From Planctomycetota bacterium (lineage in GTDB: Bacteria; Planctomycetota; UBA1135; UBA2386), in contig BJHM01000004.1 of the NCBI GenBank assembly GCA_014192625.1, positions 62,001 to 126,000 of the forward strand: a stretch of 64,000 nt of DNA, in the 5' to 3' direction. The notes beneath the pieces are model-generated. The model saw only the letters and a program-made list of their open reading frames with translations. It made no database searches and had not been told where the DNA came from. A program made the position numbers and the translations under genes. Within the stretch, counting starts at the first letter, position 1. Every line of letters begins with the position of its first letter. Positions 36,774 to 46,665 of this stretch are shown piece after piece.

Positions 36774-37726
36774 TTGTGGCCCTCGTTTGAAGTCGGCCGC
36801 GACGCTTCGCTTTGGAGCGCCTGCGCGCGCAGCTTTAGCCTCAGGGCTTCGAGTTCTTCGCGGCGCGCTGCTTGTGCCGCAGTTTCGGCTTCAATGCGAT
36901 AACTGTCGCCGAGTTTTAGATACGCCTCGGCAATGTGCCGGTAGAGCGAACTCGGAACCTGCCGTTGTTGCAGCAGCAGCCGCGCATATTGGCGGCGCAT
37001 CGACTCGATATCGCCGGCCTGCTCAGCCTCGGACGCCATCGCCAGCAAATCTTCGGGCATTGAGTGACTGTTGCGCAGCGACTCGACCTTGCGCTGATAT
37101 TCCTGCGACTTGGCAAAGTCGCCGACCTGCGCGCAATAGTGCTGCAGGGCAAGCAGGATGTTGGCCTTGCGGCTCGGCTCAAGACGCGGTGTCGCCAACA
37201 GATGCTCTTCGAGCAACCTAGTCGCGGTGCGGTAGTCATGCGCATCGGCCGCTGCGAACGCACGAATAACGGGGTCTTCAAGCGAGGGCGTCCGGATCAC
37301 CGGTGCGGGTGCCGCGATCACCGTGGTAGCCGGGTTAGGTGCAACAAACGATTGACCATCGCTGGCAACGTTTTCGGGTGCTGGCACTGGTGATGGTGCT
37401 GGCAGGAAAACTACGACGATCATCGCTGCCAAGTTGATGCCGAGCAGGATCCGCAGCGCGAGTTCACGGGCAGGCGAAGGCCGATTGAGCAGCGACCTTG
37501 GCGCTGGCGAAGTGGCAATCTCTTGTGCCGCTGCATCGAGGGCCCGTTGGCTATCCGCCAACGCCATCTCTGCCGCCGCAATCGCCGCGCGTTCGATGTC
37601 GGGAGCAGGCGCACTCTGCGCAGCTTCGCTCATCAAGCGAGCAAGCGAGTATTCCGCCTGCGCTTTGATCGCGGGTTCAGATTGCGTTGCATTCGTGACC
37701 GTCGATTCGCCAGACTGTTCGCTCAA
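36770..37726 (-). CDS. Single-pass membrane TPR protein
   Basis: A 318-residue protein that starts with a TTG after GGAG. Residues 1-80 are cytoplasmic and Ala/Glu-rich, one hydrophobic helix lies at about 91-107 (LLGINLAAMIVVVFLPA), then a Pro/Ala linker and a TPR region at 150-290 outside (YRTATRLLEEHLLAT, YRHIAEAYLKLGDSYR). It is coupled to the exported TPR gene by ATGA and lies five bases behind the receiver protein, so it may link the cytoplasmic regulators and the outside TPR proteins. Confidence 0.7.
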   Translation of the reverse strand: MSEQSGESTVTNATQSEPAIKAQAEYSLARLMSEAAQSAPAPDIERAAIAAAEMALADSQRALDAAAQEIATSPAPRSLLNRPSPARELALRILLGINLAAMIVVVFLPAPSPVPAPENVASDGQSFVAPNPATTVIAAPAPVIRTPSLEDPVIRAFAAADAHDYRTATRLLEEHLLATPRLEPSRKANILLALQHYCAQVGDFAKSQEYQRKVESLRNSHSMPEDLLAMASEAEQAGDIESMRRQYARLLLQQRQVPSSLYRHIAEAYLKLGDSYRIEAETAAQAARREELEALRLKLRAQALQSEASRPTSNEGHK

Positions 37727-37730
37727 GGCA

Positions 37731-38594
37731 CTAGCTCCAAAGTTCCGTCAGGGCCGGGGGAATCCGCGGTCCGATTCGATGCTTCATCGGCAGAAAGTGC
37801 CTGTCAGCCAAAGTCTCGATGGCAACGCGCACCGCGTTTGGCAGATTTAGGAAGTGCACAACCACCCCGGCGATCCTTGCCGATGCGGCTTTTGCGGCCA
37901 ATGCCTGCACGGTTTGGAGGGCGCACTCGCTGCCAGAAAAATCGACCGCCAGTGCCGTCACCGCAGAGGGCCACGGAGCATCTGCAGCCACCACGGGCAT
38001 GTCGATGTCAGGCCTGCCATCTCGGCACCAACGGATCACAACGTGCGGCGTGCCGCTTGGTGCAAGGATGCGGAAGTCACCACCAAGTGCCTCGAACACG
38101 GTTGTTAGTCGATCGTGCGGCCAAGGCGCATGCAGCGTGATGAACGTGCCATCGTCCACCACTTGCGCAGCTTTGGCATCAAGCTGCTGCAGGGCGATCA
38201 AAAGCACCTCGCGAACGTCCGCTGGCAACGCATCGAGTCCGTGGTTATCAACCGCAACCGGAGCAACCAGCGCGGCAACTTCGCCGAGCAAGCTCATCAG
38301 CTTGCTAGGCAGAATGGGTTTTTGCAGGACGGCGTAGAGCCGGTCGGCGACGGAGATCTCTTCTGGGTAACCACTGGCGGCAATCACCGGGCAGGTCGCC
38401 GAAAGTATGATGTCGTGCGCGTTGCCGTCCGGCAGCCGCCAGTCCGTGATCACGACATCGAACACATGTCCGGCGAGCAGCAGCATTGCGCTTGCACGAT
38501 CCGCCGCGGCGCGCACTTCGTGGCCGCGCAGGCGAAGCAATGCAGACAACCCCTCGCGGATACCGTCCTCGTCATCGACCAGGAGGCATTTCAT
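37731..38594 (-). CDS. Response regulator with an unknown C-terminal domain
   Basis: A 287-residue protein. Residues 1-110 are a receiver (Asp7-Asp8, phospho-Asp51 in VVITDWRLPDG, Ser in AASGYPE, Lys in VLQKPI). Residues 120-287 are a second domain I do not recognise; it has no HTH, GGDEF, EAL or HD-GYP motif. Segments such as TALAVDFSGSECALQ and VVVHFLNLPNAVRVAIETLADR look like an alpha/beta fold. It is coupled by ATGA to the small histidine kinase, which is the likeliest phosphodonor. Confidence 0.8.
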   Translation of the reverse strand: MKCLLVDDEDGIREGLSALLRLRGHEVRAAADRASAMLLLAGHVFDVVITDWRLPDGNAHDIILSATCPVIAASGYPEEISVADRLYAVLQKPILPSKLMSLLGEVAALVAPVAVDNHGLDALPADVREVLLIALQQLDAKAAQVVDDGTFITLHAPWPHDRLTTVFEALGGDFRILAPSGTPHVVIRWCRDGRPDIDMPVVAADAPWPSAVTALAVDFSGSECALQTVQALAAKAASARIAGVVVHFLNLPNAVRVAIETLADRHFLPMKHRIGPRIPPALTELWS

Positions 38595-39237
38595 GCGTTC
38601 GCGAAGCGACTGTGCGACGGCAGCTCAATCACAAAACGGCTGCCGCGCGCGCACACTTCGCAACGAATCAAGCCACCGTGCGCAGCAATGGTCTCCGCCA
38701 CAATGCAAAGGCCAAGGCCAGTGCTACCGCGGCGCGAGAACCCAGGATGGAAGATGACTTCGCGCAGCTTTGACGGAACACCGGGACCATTGTCACTGAC
38801 CGTGACAATGATTCGCTCACCCAGCATCAATGCGGCAATGTCGATGGCGCTGGCGCCAACCTCAACCGCATTGTCGACGAGATTTTCAAGTGCCCGCTCA
38901 AGCAGCACAGCATCACCAAGCGTCACGAGGTCAGCCGCAATCGTACTGCGCAACTGCGGCCTTCGCGCTGCGATTCGCAGTACTAGACTAGCGATCATCA
39001 CCGGCGCGCGCGCAGGCTTGCCAAGACGCGCAAAACCCAGATAGCTGTCAAGCAGCCCGCCCATCCGCTCAAGATCGCTGACTACGGACTCGAGCACCAC
39101 ACGGCGAGGGTCTGCAACGTCGACCATCTCACAGGCGAGCGCCGCGTTGGCCAAAGCTGCCCCCAGTGGGTTGCGCAGCTCATGGCCTAGGACAGCGGCA
39201 GTGCGAGCTGCACCACCGCCGAACGCGGCTCTACGGC

Positions 39238-39241
<4 letters not shown>
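38591..39241 (-). CDS. Sensorless histidine kinase
   Basis: Only 216 residues: the phospho-acceptor His20 (VLGHELRNPLGAALA) comes almost at the start, followed by a HisKA dimerisation helix and an HATPase domain (LENLVDNAVEVGA, SDNGPGVPS, STGLGLCIVAETIAAHGG). No input domain or membrane segment exists, so the signal must come through a partner. It starts at a GTG that overlaps the sigma-54 regulator's stop (GTGA) and ends in the receiver gene's start (ATGA). Confidence 0.88.
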
Positions 39242-40659
<1,418 letters not shown>

Positions 40660-40817
40660 GTGCCGACTTCTTTGTGGCGTTCTTGGACGTCAATCGCGCT
40701 TCCAGGGGGACGCGCGGTGGATCGCCTTGCCATGGCAGCTATCGGCATGAAGGGCCGTCGGCCTTTTGGTCACTTCACGAAAAATGATGCAACTCACCGC
40801 ATGCGGGAATCCCCCGC

Positions 40818-40844
40818 TCAAGTAGCGGCGACAATCGCCGGAAT
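40818..40844 (+). promoter_or_regulatory. Sigma-28-like promoter of flagellin 1
   Basis: TCAA (40818) and GCCGGAAT (40837) are separated by exactly 15 bases, fitting sigma-28/FliA promoters (TCAAG/TAAA-N15-GCCGATAA). The flagellin ATG is 60 bases downstream. The same pattern precedes flagellin 2 and fliD. Confidence 0.6.
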
Positions 40845-40904
40845 ATCTAGCATCAGGTGCGGCAAGTCGCGCCACAGGCAAACAAGGGAACTTCGGGGAA
40901 TCAA

Positions 40905-41735
40905 ATGGGACTTCGCGTAAACACCAACGTCACGTCGATCAATGCACAGCGGAACCTTTCGATGGTTACCGAGCGCTTGAGCGGCAACTTTCGTCGTCTT
41001 TCAACCGGCCTCCGCATCTCGACCGCAGCTGATGACGCTGCCGGTCTCGCAATCAGCGAGCGCCTGCGTAGCCAGGTCCGCTCACTCGAGCAGGCCAAGC
41101 GCAACGCCAACGACGGCATCTCATTCGTCCAGACCGCCGAGGGCGCGCTTAACGAAGTAAGCAGCATCCTGATTCGCTTGCGCGAGTTGGCGATCCAATC
41201 GGCCAACGGCTCAGTGTCGGGCCAGGACAAGGACACGCTGGACGAAGAGTTCCAGAGCCTCGTCAACGAGGTCAACCGCATCGGTCGCTCGACTGAGTTC
41301 AACGGCATCAAGCTGCTGGACGGCAGCAATAGCACGGTGACCTTCCAGGTCGGCTTCGGCACGACCTCGGGCATCGACACACTGGACGTAACGCTTGCCG
41401 CATCGCTGAGCACGTCATTGAGCCTCAGCTCGCTCGATATCGGATCGGGTGGCAGCACTTCGACCGCGATCACCAACCTCGACGCCGCGATCAACACGGT
41501 CAGCGGCCTGCGCGGCACGCTCGGCGCGATCCAGAACCGCCTCGGCTCAACGATCAACAACCTCGCCATCCAGGTCGAGAATCTGAGCGCCGCCGAGTCG
41601 CGTATCCGCGACGTTGATGTCGCCTACGAAACCGCGCAGCTGACGCGCAACCAGATCCTGCAACAGGCGAGTATCGCGATGCTGGCTCAAGCCAACGCGC
41701 AGCCGCAGTCGGCACTCAGCCTGCTGAAGGGCTAG
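40905..41735 (+). CDS. fliC: Flagellin 1
   Basis: A 276-residue filament protein started at the ATG at 40905 (GLRVNTNVTSINAQRNL). Conserved coiled-coil D0/D1 parts are seen at both ends (LSTGLRISTAADDAAGLAISERLR, in two pieces, and AAESRIRDVDVAYETAQLTRNQILQQA). The variable central domain is short (about residues 145-205), so the filament should be thin or smooth. About 15 residues differ from flagellin 2. It is exported by the flagellar type III apparatus with a chaperone such as FliS. AAGGGAA-type purine-rich bases precede the ATG. Confidence 0.96.
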   Translation: MGLRVNTNVTSINAQRNLSMVTERLSGNFRRLSTGLRISTAADDAAGLAISERLRSQVRSLEQAKRNANDGISFVQTAEGALNEVSSILIRLRELAIQSANGSVSGQDKDTLDEEFQSLVNEVNRIGRSTEFNGIKLLDGSNSTVTFQVGFGTTSGIDTLDVTLAASLSTSLSLSSLDIGSGGSTSTAITNLDAAINTVSGLRGTLGAIQNRLGSTINNLAIQVENLSAAESRIRDVDVAYETAQLTRNQILQQASIAMLAQANAQPQSALSLLKG

Positions 41736-41776
41736 TAGAGAACGCGCGGCCTGAGCTGCGCACCAATACACGAACA

Positions 41777-41814
41777 ACAGACGGCGTGGCTCCAAACGGG
41801 GTCACGCTGTCTGT
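41777..41814 (+). terminator. Hairpin behind flagellin 1
   Basis: ACAGACGGCGTG pairs with CACGCTGTCTGT (12 bp, one G-T pair) across a 14-base loop, 42 bases after the flagellin stop. It is not followed by a T run. It probably ends or protects the flagellin 1 mRNA ahead of the separate promoter for flagellin 2. Confidence 0.55.
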
Positions 41815-41977
41815 CGCATTATTGGCCTTGCTCATAAAACCTCGCGCCAAATCTGTGCTGAGTTTGGCAACTGAGGGAAAACCTAGTTTTCGGCACGCTG
41901 CAGCCTTGGCACGGTCCCCATCCGTTGAAAACCGCAGCGGTCCCACGGCAAACCGATGTATTTCCATGCAGCAACCC

Positions 41978-42004
41978 TCAAGAACACCTGCCAGAAGCCG
42001 ACAG
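41978..42004 (+). promoter_or_regulatory. Sigma-28-like promoter of flagellin 2
   Basis: TCAA at 41978 and GCCGACAG at 41997 with a 15-base spacer, the same form as upstream of flagellin 1. The ATG is 73 bases beyond the -10. The bases around it differ from the flagellin 1 site, so conservation is confined to the -35 and -10 boxes. Confidence 0.6.
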
Positions 42005-42077
42005 TTAGTTTGACACCCAGCGCGGCCATTCGGCCCGGCATGGAACAACTAACAAGCAGTCAGACAACAGGGAATAT

Positions 42078-42908
42078 ATGGGACTTCGCGTAAACACCAA
42101 CGTCACTTCGATCAACGCGCAACGGAACCTCGCATCGGTTACCGAGCGCTTGAGCGGCAACTTCCGCCGTCTTTCTACCGGCCTCCGCATCTCGAACGCA
42201 GCTGATGACGCTGCTGGCCTCGCTATCAGCGAGCGCCTGCGTAGCCAAGTCCGCTCACTCGAGCAGGCCAAGCGCAATGCCAATGACGGCATCTCGCTCG
42301 TGCAGACCGCCGAGGGCGCGCTGAACGAAGTGAGCAGCATCATGATTCGCCTGCGCGAGTTGGCGGTTCAGTCGGCCAACGGCTCAGTGTCGGGCCAGGA
42401 CAAGGACACGCTGGACGAAGAGTTCCAGAGCCTCGTCAACGAGGTCAACCGCATCGGTCGCTCGACTGAGTTCAACGGCATCAAGCTGCTGGACGGCAGC
42501 AATAGCACCGTGACCTTCCAGGTCGGTTTCGGCACGACCTCGGGCATCGACACACTGGCCGTAACGCTTTCCGCATCGCTGAGCACGTCATTGAGCCTCA
42601 GCACGCTCGATATCGGATCGGGTGGCAGCACTTCGACCGCGATCACCAACCTCGACACCGCGATCAACGCAGTCAGCAGCCTGCGCGGCACGCTCGGCGC
42701 GATCCAGAACCGCCTCGGCTCGACAATCAACAACCTCGCCATCCAGGTCGAGAATCTGAGCGCCGCCGAGTCACGCATCCGCGACGTTGATGTCGCCTAC
42801 GAAACCGCGCAGCTGACGCGCAACCAGATCCTGCAACAGGCGAGTATCGCGATGCTGGCTCAGGCCAACTCGCAGCCGCAGTCGGCACTCAGCCTGCTCC
42901 GTAACTAA
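42078..42908 (+). CDS. fliC: Flagellin 2
   Basis: A second 276-residue flagellin, about 95 percent identical to the first. It also begins MGLRVNTNVTSINAQRNL and has the same short central domain and C-terminus, with changes such as NA for ST near residue 40 and a final RN instead of KG. Large parts are identical at the base level, including most of the central region. Recent duplication or gene conversion is the simplest reading. It has its own promoter and downstream hairpins. Confidence 0.96.
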   Translation: MGLRVNTNVTSINAQRNLASVTERLSGNFRRLSTGLRISNAADDAAGLAISERLRSQVRSLEQAKRNANDGISLVQTAEGALNEVSSIMIRLRELAVQSANGSVSGQDKDTLDEEFQSLVNEVNRIGRSTEFNGIKLLDGSNSTVTFQVGFGTTSGIDTLAVTLSASLSTSLSLSTLDIGSGGSTSTAITNLDTAINAVSSLRGTLGAIQNRLGSTINNLAIQVENLSAAESRIRDVDVAYETAQLTRNQILQQASIAMLAQANSQPQSALSLLRN

Positions 42909-42953
42909 CTTTTCAAAGTCGGAGCGGCGCGCGGCCACACGCCGCGCGGCACA

Positions 42954-42992
42954 ACGCGAGCGGGCCGCAAAAAAAGGCGTGGCCGCTCGCGT
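42954..42992 (+). terminator. Hairpin behind flagellin 2
   Basis: ACGCGAGCGG pairs perfectly with CCGCTCGCGT (10 bp) around a loop with seven A. A smaller GC-only hairpin (GCGCGGC/GCCGCGC) lies just before it. Together they likely end the flagellin 2 transcript. Confidence 0.55.
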
Positions 42993-43341
42993 CATTTATG
43001 GGGCGATTTTGCAAGGGCGCACCGTGCGGAAGAAGCCGCAAGGGTAGCTGCAAGCCGCAAAAAACCACCGGCCAACCAACTGGCAGCAGCCCTTGGCTCG
43101 CAGTCGCCATTGCGACCAACAGCAAGCCTTTTGCAACGCAAGCTCTGCACTTGCCAACCGCACACGCGCCTTGCAAGTGGTCGGCCTTGCGGCTGCTGGC
43201 CTGATCGACGGAAACATCCGCAGCAGCAAAATGTCACCCCCCGGTCCACTCGCAAGAGCACGCCGGCGGCGGCGATGTCACGCAGCACCGCTGGCAGTTT
43301 GTTCGCAACGATTGATTGGGCAGTTTGGCAGCAGGTTCCCG

Positions 43342-43369
43342 TCAAGTGCAGCCTGCTGGTGGCCGATAC
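43342..43369 (+). promoter_or_regulatory. Sigma-28-like promoter of fliD
   Basis: TCAAG at 43342 and GCCGATAC at 43362, spaced 16 bases from the TCAA. The -10 matches the sigma-28 consensus in the first seven positions. The fliD ATG is 41 bases downstream of it, a short leader without a good ribosome site. Confidence 0.65.
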
Positions 43370-43410
43370 ATGAGGGCGGCACGGGCTCTGCCCGCACCCA
43401 AGCACCGACC

Positions 43411-44775
43411 ATGTCAAGCTCAGGAATCAGCTTCGGCGGCTTAGCCTCAGGCCTCGATACCAAGGCCATTATCGCCGCATTGATGGGAGTCGAACAGCGA
43501 CCCATCACTGCAATGACGCAGAAGAAGGCCACGCTGACCAAGCGGAAAACCTTGTTCGCCGACTTCGGTGGCTTGCTCGACAAGCTGAAGTCGGCCGCAA
43601 CTGCGCTCTCTCGCACCAGTGATTTCCTGAGCATGAAGGCAACGTCGAGCGACACTGCGATCCTCGATGCCACCGCTGGCAACACTGCGACGGCGGGCTC
43701 GCACGACATCCTCGTCAACTCGCTCGCCACTGCGCAGGTGAGCCGCAGCGTTGGCTTCGCTGACAAAAACGCAGCCATGGTCGCCAGCGGCGGCACGATC
43801 TTCCTGCACGGCGACTCGATGCCGGTCGAGATCAGCGCGGGCAGCTCGCTGCAAGATGTCGCCAACGCGATCAATGCTGCGGGTCACTCGGTGACCGCGG
43901 ATATCGTCGACACCGGCGCAGCAGGCGCGGGCCGCTACACCCTGGTGCTGCGCAGTTCGATTGTAGGTGTTACCGGCGCGTTTTCGCTGGTCAACGATTC
44001 TGGGCCGGGCGCTGCCGATCTCGAAAGCCTCGTCAACGGTATCAACAGCAATGTGGTGACCGCCGGTGCCGACGCGAGCCTGACAGTGGATGGCATTCCG
44101 ATCACGCGCACCAGCAACTCGTTTGCCGATGTGATCCCAGGAGTGACCATCACGCTGCACGCGAAGGATCTCGCAAAGCACGTCACCATCTCGATCGCAA
44201 CGGATGCCGAGGAGACCACCAAGAAGGCCAAGGACTTCGTCGATGCCTACAACAAAGTGGTCGACTTCGTCACTGATCAAAACGTACTTGGTGCGGACGG
44301 CAAAGCCCAGAACCCGCTGTTTGGCGACAGCACCTTGCGCTCGATCCGTTCCAACATACGCACGACGATTGGCGGCTCGGTCGCCACTGGCAACATCGCC
44401 TACTCGATGTTCTCGCAGGTAGGCATCAGCGCCGATCGCGCCGGCAAACTCACGCTGGACGAAACCAAGTGGCAGGCCGCGCTGGTCGCAGACCCGATCG
44501 CGGTCCGCAGCATGTTTGCCAATACGACCAACGGCATCGCCTCGCGCCTGCAGACTCAGATCGACGGCTACACCGACAATGTCGAAGGCCTGATCAAGGC
44601 GCGCCGCGACGGCTTTGACCGCACGATCAAGGACACGCAGACGCGCATCGACCAGGCCGAAAGCCGCCTAGATCGCTACCAGAAACAACTCGAATCACGT
44701 TACGCCCGCCTCGAAACCCTACTCGGCAAGCTGCAAAGCCAGGGCGCTGCACTGCAGAGCAGCCTCGGCCGCTGA
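43411..44775 (+). CDS. fliD: Flagellar cap protein FliD
   Basis: A 454-residue hook-associated protein 2 started at the ATG at 43411 (SSSGISFGGLASGLDTKAII). The N-terminal domain with its GLASGLDT motif, the middle domain, and the C-terminal coiled coil (DFVDAYNKVVDFV, SRLDRYQKQLESRYARLETLL) fit the family. It caps the growing filament and directs flagellin folding. The frame is open upstream to 43093 but the GC-rich stretch before the promoter does not look coding. It is 24 bases ahead of fliS. Confidence 0.95.
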   Translation: MSSSGISFGGLASGLDTKAIIAALMGVEQRPITAMTQKKATLTKRKTLFADFGGLLDKLKSAATALSRTSDFLSMKATSSDTAILDATAGNTATAGSHDILVNSLATAQVSRSVGFADKNAAMVASGGTIFLHGDSMPVEISAGSSLQDVANAINAAGHSVTADIVDTGAAGAGRYTLVLRSSIVGVTGAFSLVNDSGPGAADLESLVNGINSNVVTAGADASLTVDGIPITRTSNSFADVIPGVTITLHAKDLAKHVTISIATDAEETTKKAKDFVDAYNKVVDFVTDQNVLGADGKAQNPLFGDSTLRSIRSNIRTTIGGSVATGNIAYSMFSQVGISADRAGKLTLDETKWQAALVADPIAVRSMFANTTNGIASRLQTQIDGYTDNVEGLIKARRDGFDRTIKDTQTRIDQAESRLDRYQKQLESRYARLETLLGKLQSQGAALQSSLGR

Positions 44776-44799
44776 GCCATACCAAAAAGACCAACGAAC

Positions 44800-45180
44800 A
44801 TGAGCTACGCCCAAGCTGCTGCCACCTATCAGCGCAACGCCATCCTCAGCGCCTCGCCAGAGAAGCTCGTAAAGCTGCTCTACGATGGCGCGATCAAGAG
44901 CCTCGAACAAAGTCGCCTGGGCATCGCTGACGAAGCCACCCGCCGTAGCCCGGAAGTGGGCAATGCACTTAGCAAAGCCCTTGGCATCGTCAGCGAATTG
45001 CGCATCAGTCTCGATCGGACTGCCGGCGGCAAGATCGCGACCGATCTCGACAACCTCTACAGCTACAGCCTCGACCAGATCACGCAATCCAACACCACGC
45101 GCACGCCGGACGGCGTGAACAACGCGGTGCAGGTCCTGCGCACGCTCAAGGAAGGCTGGGATGCCGTCATCCCCGGCTGA
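44800..45180 (+). CDS. fliS: Flagellin chaperone FliS
   Basis: A 126-residue helical chaperone that keeps flagellin unfolded for export. Family marks are AAATYQRNAILSASPEKLVKLLYDGAI at the N-terminus, in two pieces, and a middle SKALGIVSELRISLDRTAGG. Normal length. It follows fliD directly and overlaps the next gene by 20 bases, so fliD-fliS-fliT are probably one operon. Confidence 0.95.
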   Translation: MSYAQAAATYQRNAILSASPEKLVKLLYDGAIKSLEQSRLGIADEATRRSPEVGNALSKALGIVSELRISLDRTAGGKIATDLDNLYSYSLDQITQSNTTRTPDGVNNAVQVLRTLKEGWDAVIPG

Positions 45181-45508
45181 TCCAACGACGCTGCTTCACA
45201 CGCTGAGGCGCTTATATGACGAAGCGCTCGGCGCAACGCTCAACGGCGACCTTGTGCGCACCGCAGTGCTGCTTCGTGAGAACGAGCAGCTCCTTCTGCA
45301 TTCGCTCCCATCAGGTGAAGCAAATGCAGAGTTGGCGTTGCTGCACGCAGAGGCTGAGTCTGCGCGCGCGCGACTGGTAGCTGTGATCCAGCAGGCACAG
45401 CAATCGATCGAAGCCGAACTCGTCCGCATTCGTCATGGCCGCCGCGTGTTGCACGGCTACACCAACCAGACCTATGGCATCGGCGGCAATGTCGAATCCC
45501 GCGCCTAG
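45161..45508 (+). CDS. FliT/FlgN-like flagellar export chaperone
   Basis: A 115-residue mostly helical protein that starts 20 bases before the fliS stop. It has the layout of FliT/FlgN: an N-terminal helix (LHTLRRLYDEALGATLNGDL) with a central LRENEQLLLHSL, then a short C-terminal tail. FliT binds FliD; the position after fliD and fliS supports that. Sequence motifs are weak, so the call rests on size, helix content and context. Confidence 0.7.
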   Translation: MPSSPADPTTLLHTLRRLYDEALGATLNGDLVRTAVLLRENEQLLLHSLPSGEANAELALLHAEAESARARLVAVIQQAQQSIEAELVRIRHGRRVLHGYTNQTYGIGGNVESRA

Positions 45509-45586
45509 TGCCAGTCGTGCGACGGCATGACAAAGCCCGCGCACGTAACTGCTGCATGCCGGAAAGTTCGCGCGCCTTCTCCTCCC

Positions 45587-45890
45587 CCAAGGTCCAACCC
45601 TCGCGCAACTCGATGCGATGAGGGTGAGCACCACGCAGCGGGCTACTACCAGCAGGAACGCGCCAAGGTCCAACCCTCGCGCAACTCGATGCGATGAGGG
45701 TGAGCACCACGCAGCGGGCTACTACCAGCAGGAACGCGCCAAGGTCTAACCCTCGCGCAACTCGATGCGATGAGGGTGAGCACCACGCAGCGGGCTACTA
45801 CCAGCAGGAACGCGCCAAGGTCTAACCCTCGCGCAACTCGATGCGACGAGGGTGAGCACCACGCAGCGGGCTACTACCAGCAGGAACGCG
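45587..45890. repeat. Four tandem copies of a 76-bp repeat
   Basis: Units start at 45587, 45663, 45739 and 45815 with period exactly 76 and at most two differences between copies (T for C at position 9 of units 3 and 4; one T-to-C in unit 4). Each unit starts CCAAGGTC and holds a hairpin with CCCTCG pairing to CGAGGG or TGAGGG. There is no spacer variation, so this is not CRISPR. It lies between the converging fliT-like and TPR genes. Confidence 0.95.
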
Positions 45891-45997
45891 CCGTAGGAGC
45901 GCTACCGCAGGGCCGCACTTGCGCGGGAAGGACGGCACGGACTTTGGTCCTACGACCGCACGCGCGGCTTTTGGGTCGACGCGCGTGCTAGTGAGGA

Positions 45998-46633
45998 TCA
46001 GCTGGCGCTTGCCAGGTTGTGCTGCGCGTCTAGATCCGTTGGATCCAGCTTCAGCGCGCGCTGGAAGCAGACCTTCGCGTCGGTCTTGCGTTGCAGTTGC
46101 CAGAGGCAGACACCGCGATTATTCCAGGTCTGCGCGTCCTCGGCGCCATTCTCAGTGGCGCGCTGAAAGCACGTCTCTGCGTCGCCAAACTGATTCTGGC
46201 CAAACATGACCATGCCGAGGTTGAACCACGCTTCACCATTGGTGCCATCGCTAGCGAGCACCTGCTGAAACGAAGCGATCGCACCAATGTCGTCGCCGGT
46301 CACGTAACGCACAAAACCAAGCTGGTTGTGATACTCCAACTCGCTTGGCGCAAACGTGGTCGCAGCGGCGAGGTGCGGCAGCGACTGCTCGTAGAGCCCC
46401 TGCGACAAGTAAGCCTCAGCAGCGGTGCGGTGCACGTCTGCGAGCTTGGTGCCGAGTTCACCGAGCGACTCGCACACGGCGGCCCGCTGCGCTTTTGCGG
46501 CAGGCTCCACCAGCAGCGATGGTAAAGGGCTGGCATCGCGGGTGTCGCGGATGCGAGTCGGGATCGGCTGGAAACCAGAGCGGGTCGGGGTGCCCTTCAC
46601 ATTGTCTTGCACTTGTGTCTGAATCGTGGTCAT
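45998..46633 (-). CDS. TPR-repeat protein beside the flagellar cluster
   Basis: About 211 residues, started at the ATG at 46633 because GAGGA lies eight bases before it; an in-frame ATG at 46648 is possible. The N-terminal 55 residues are disordered; residues 70-210 are at least three TPRs (EYHNQLGFVRYVTGDDIGA, AWFNLGMVMFGQNQFGD, TWNNRGVCLWQLQRKTD). It follows the glycosyltransferase gene by 32 bases on the same strand, so they may act together. Confidence 0.8.
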   Translation of the reverse strand: MTTIQTQVQDNVKGTPTRSGFQPIPTRIRDTRDASPLPSLLVEPAAKAQRAAVCESLGELGTKLADVHRTAAEAYLSQGLYEQSLPHLAAATTFAPSELEYHNQLGFVRYVTGDDIGAIASFQQVLASDGTNGEAWFNLGMVMFGQNQFGDAETCFQRATENGAEDAQTWNNRGVCLWQLQRKTDAKVCFQRALKLDPTDLDAQHNLASAS

Positions 46634-46665
46634 CGTCGTAGTCCTCATGGGGAGTTAGAAGCCGC

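Larger units (their letters stand above)
42909..43410. other. About 500 bp between flagellin 2 and fliD: hairpins and a promoter, no gene
   Basis: No reading frame here looks coding. It holds a 8-bp GC hairpin at 42928-42948, a 10-bp hairpin at 42954-42992 with an A7 loop part, several short repeats of GCAAG/CTTGC and the fliD promoter at 43342. The rest of the sequence shows nothing I can assign. Confidence 0.5.

Noticed and set aside
40660-40760. A sigma-54 promoter for the regulatory operon (TGG and TTG at about the right spacing, minus strand).
   Set aside because: The GC of the -12 box is missing and four of the other consensus positions differ, so it is not supported.
45587-45890. CRISPR array.
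   Set aside because: The whole 76-bp period is conserved, with no variable spacers and no cas genes.
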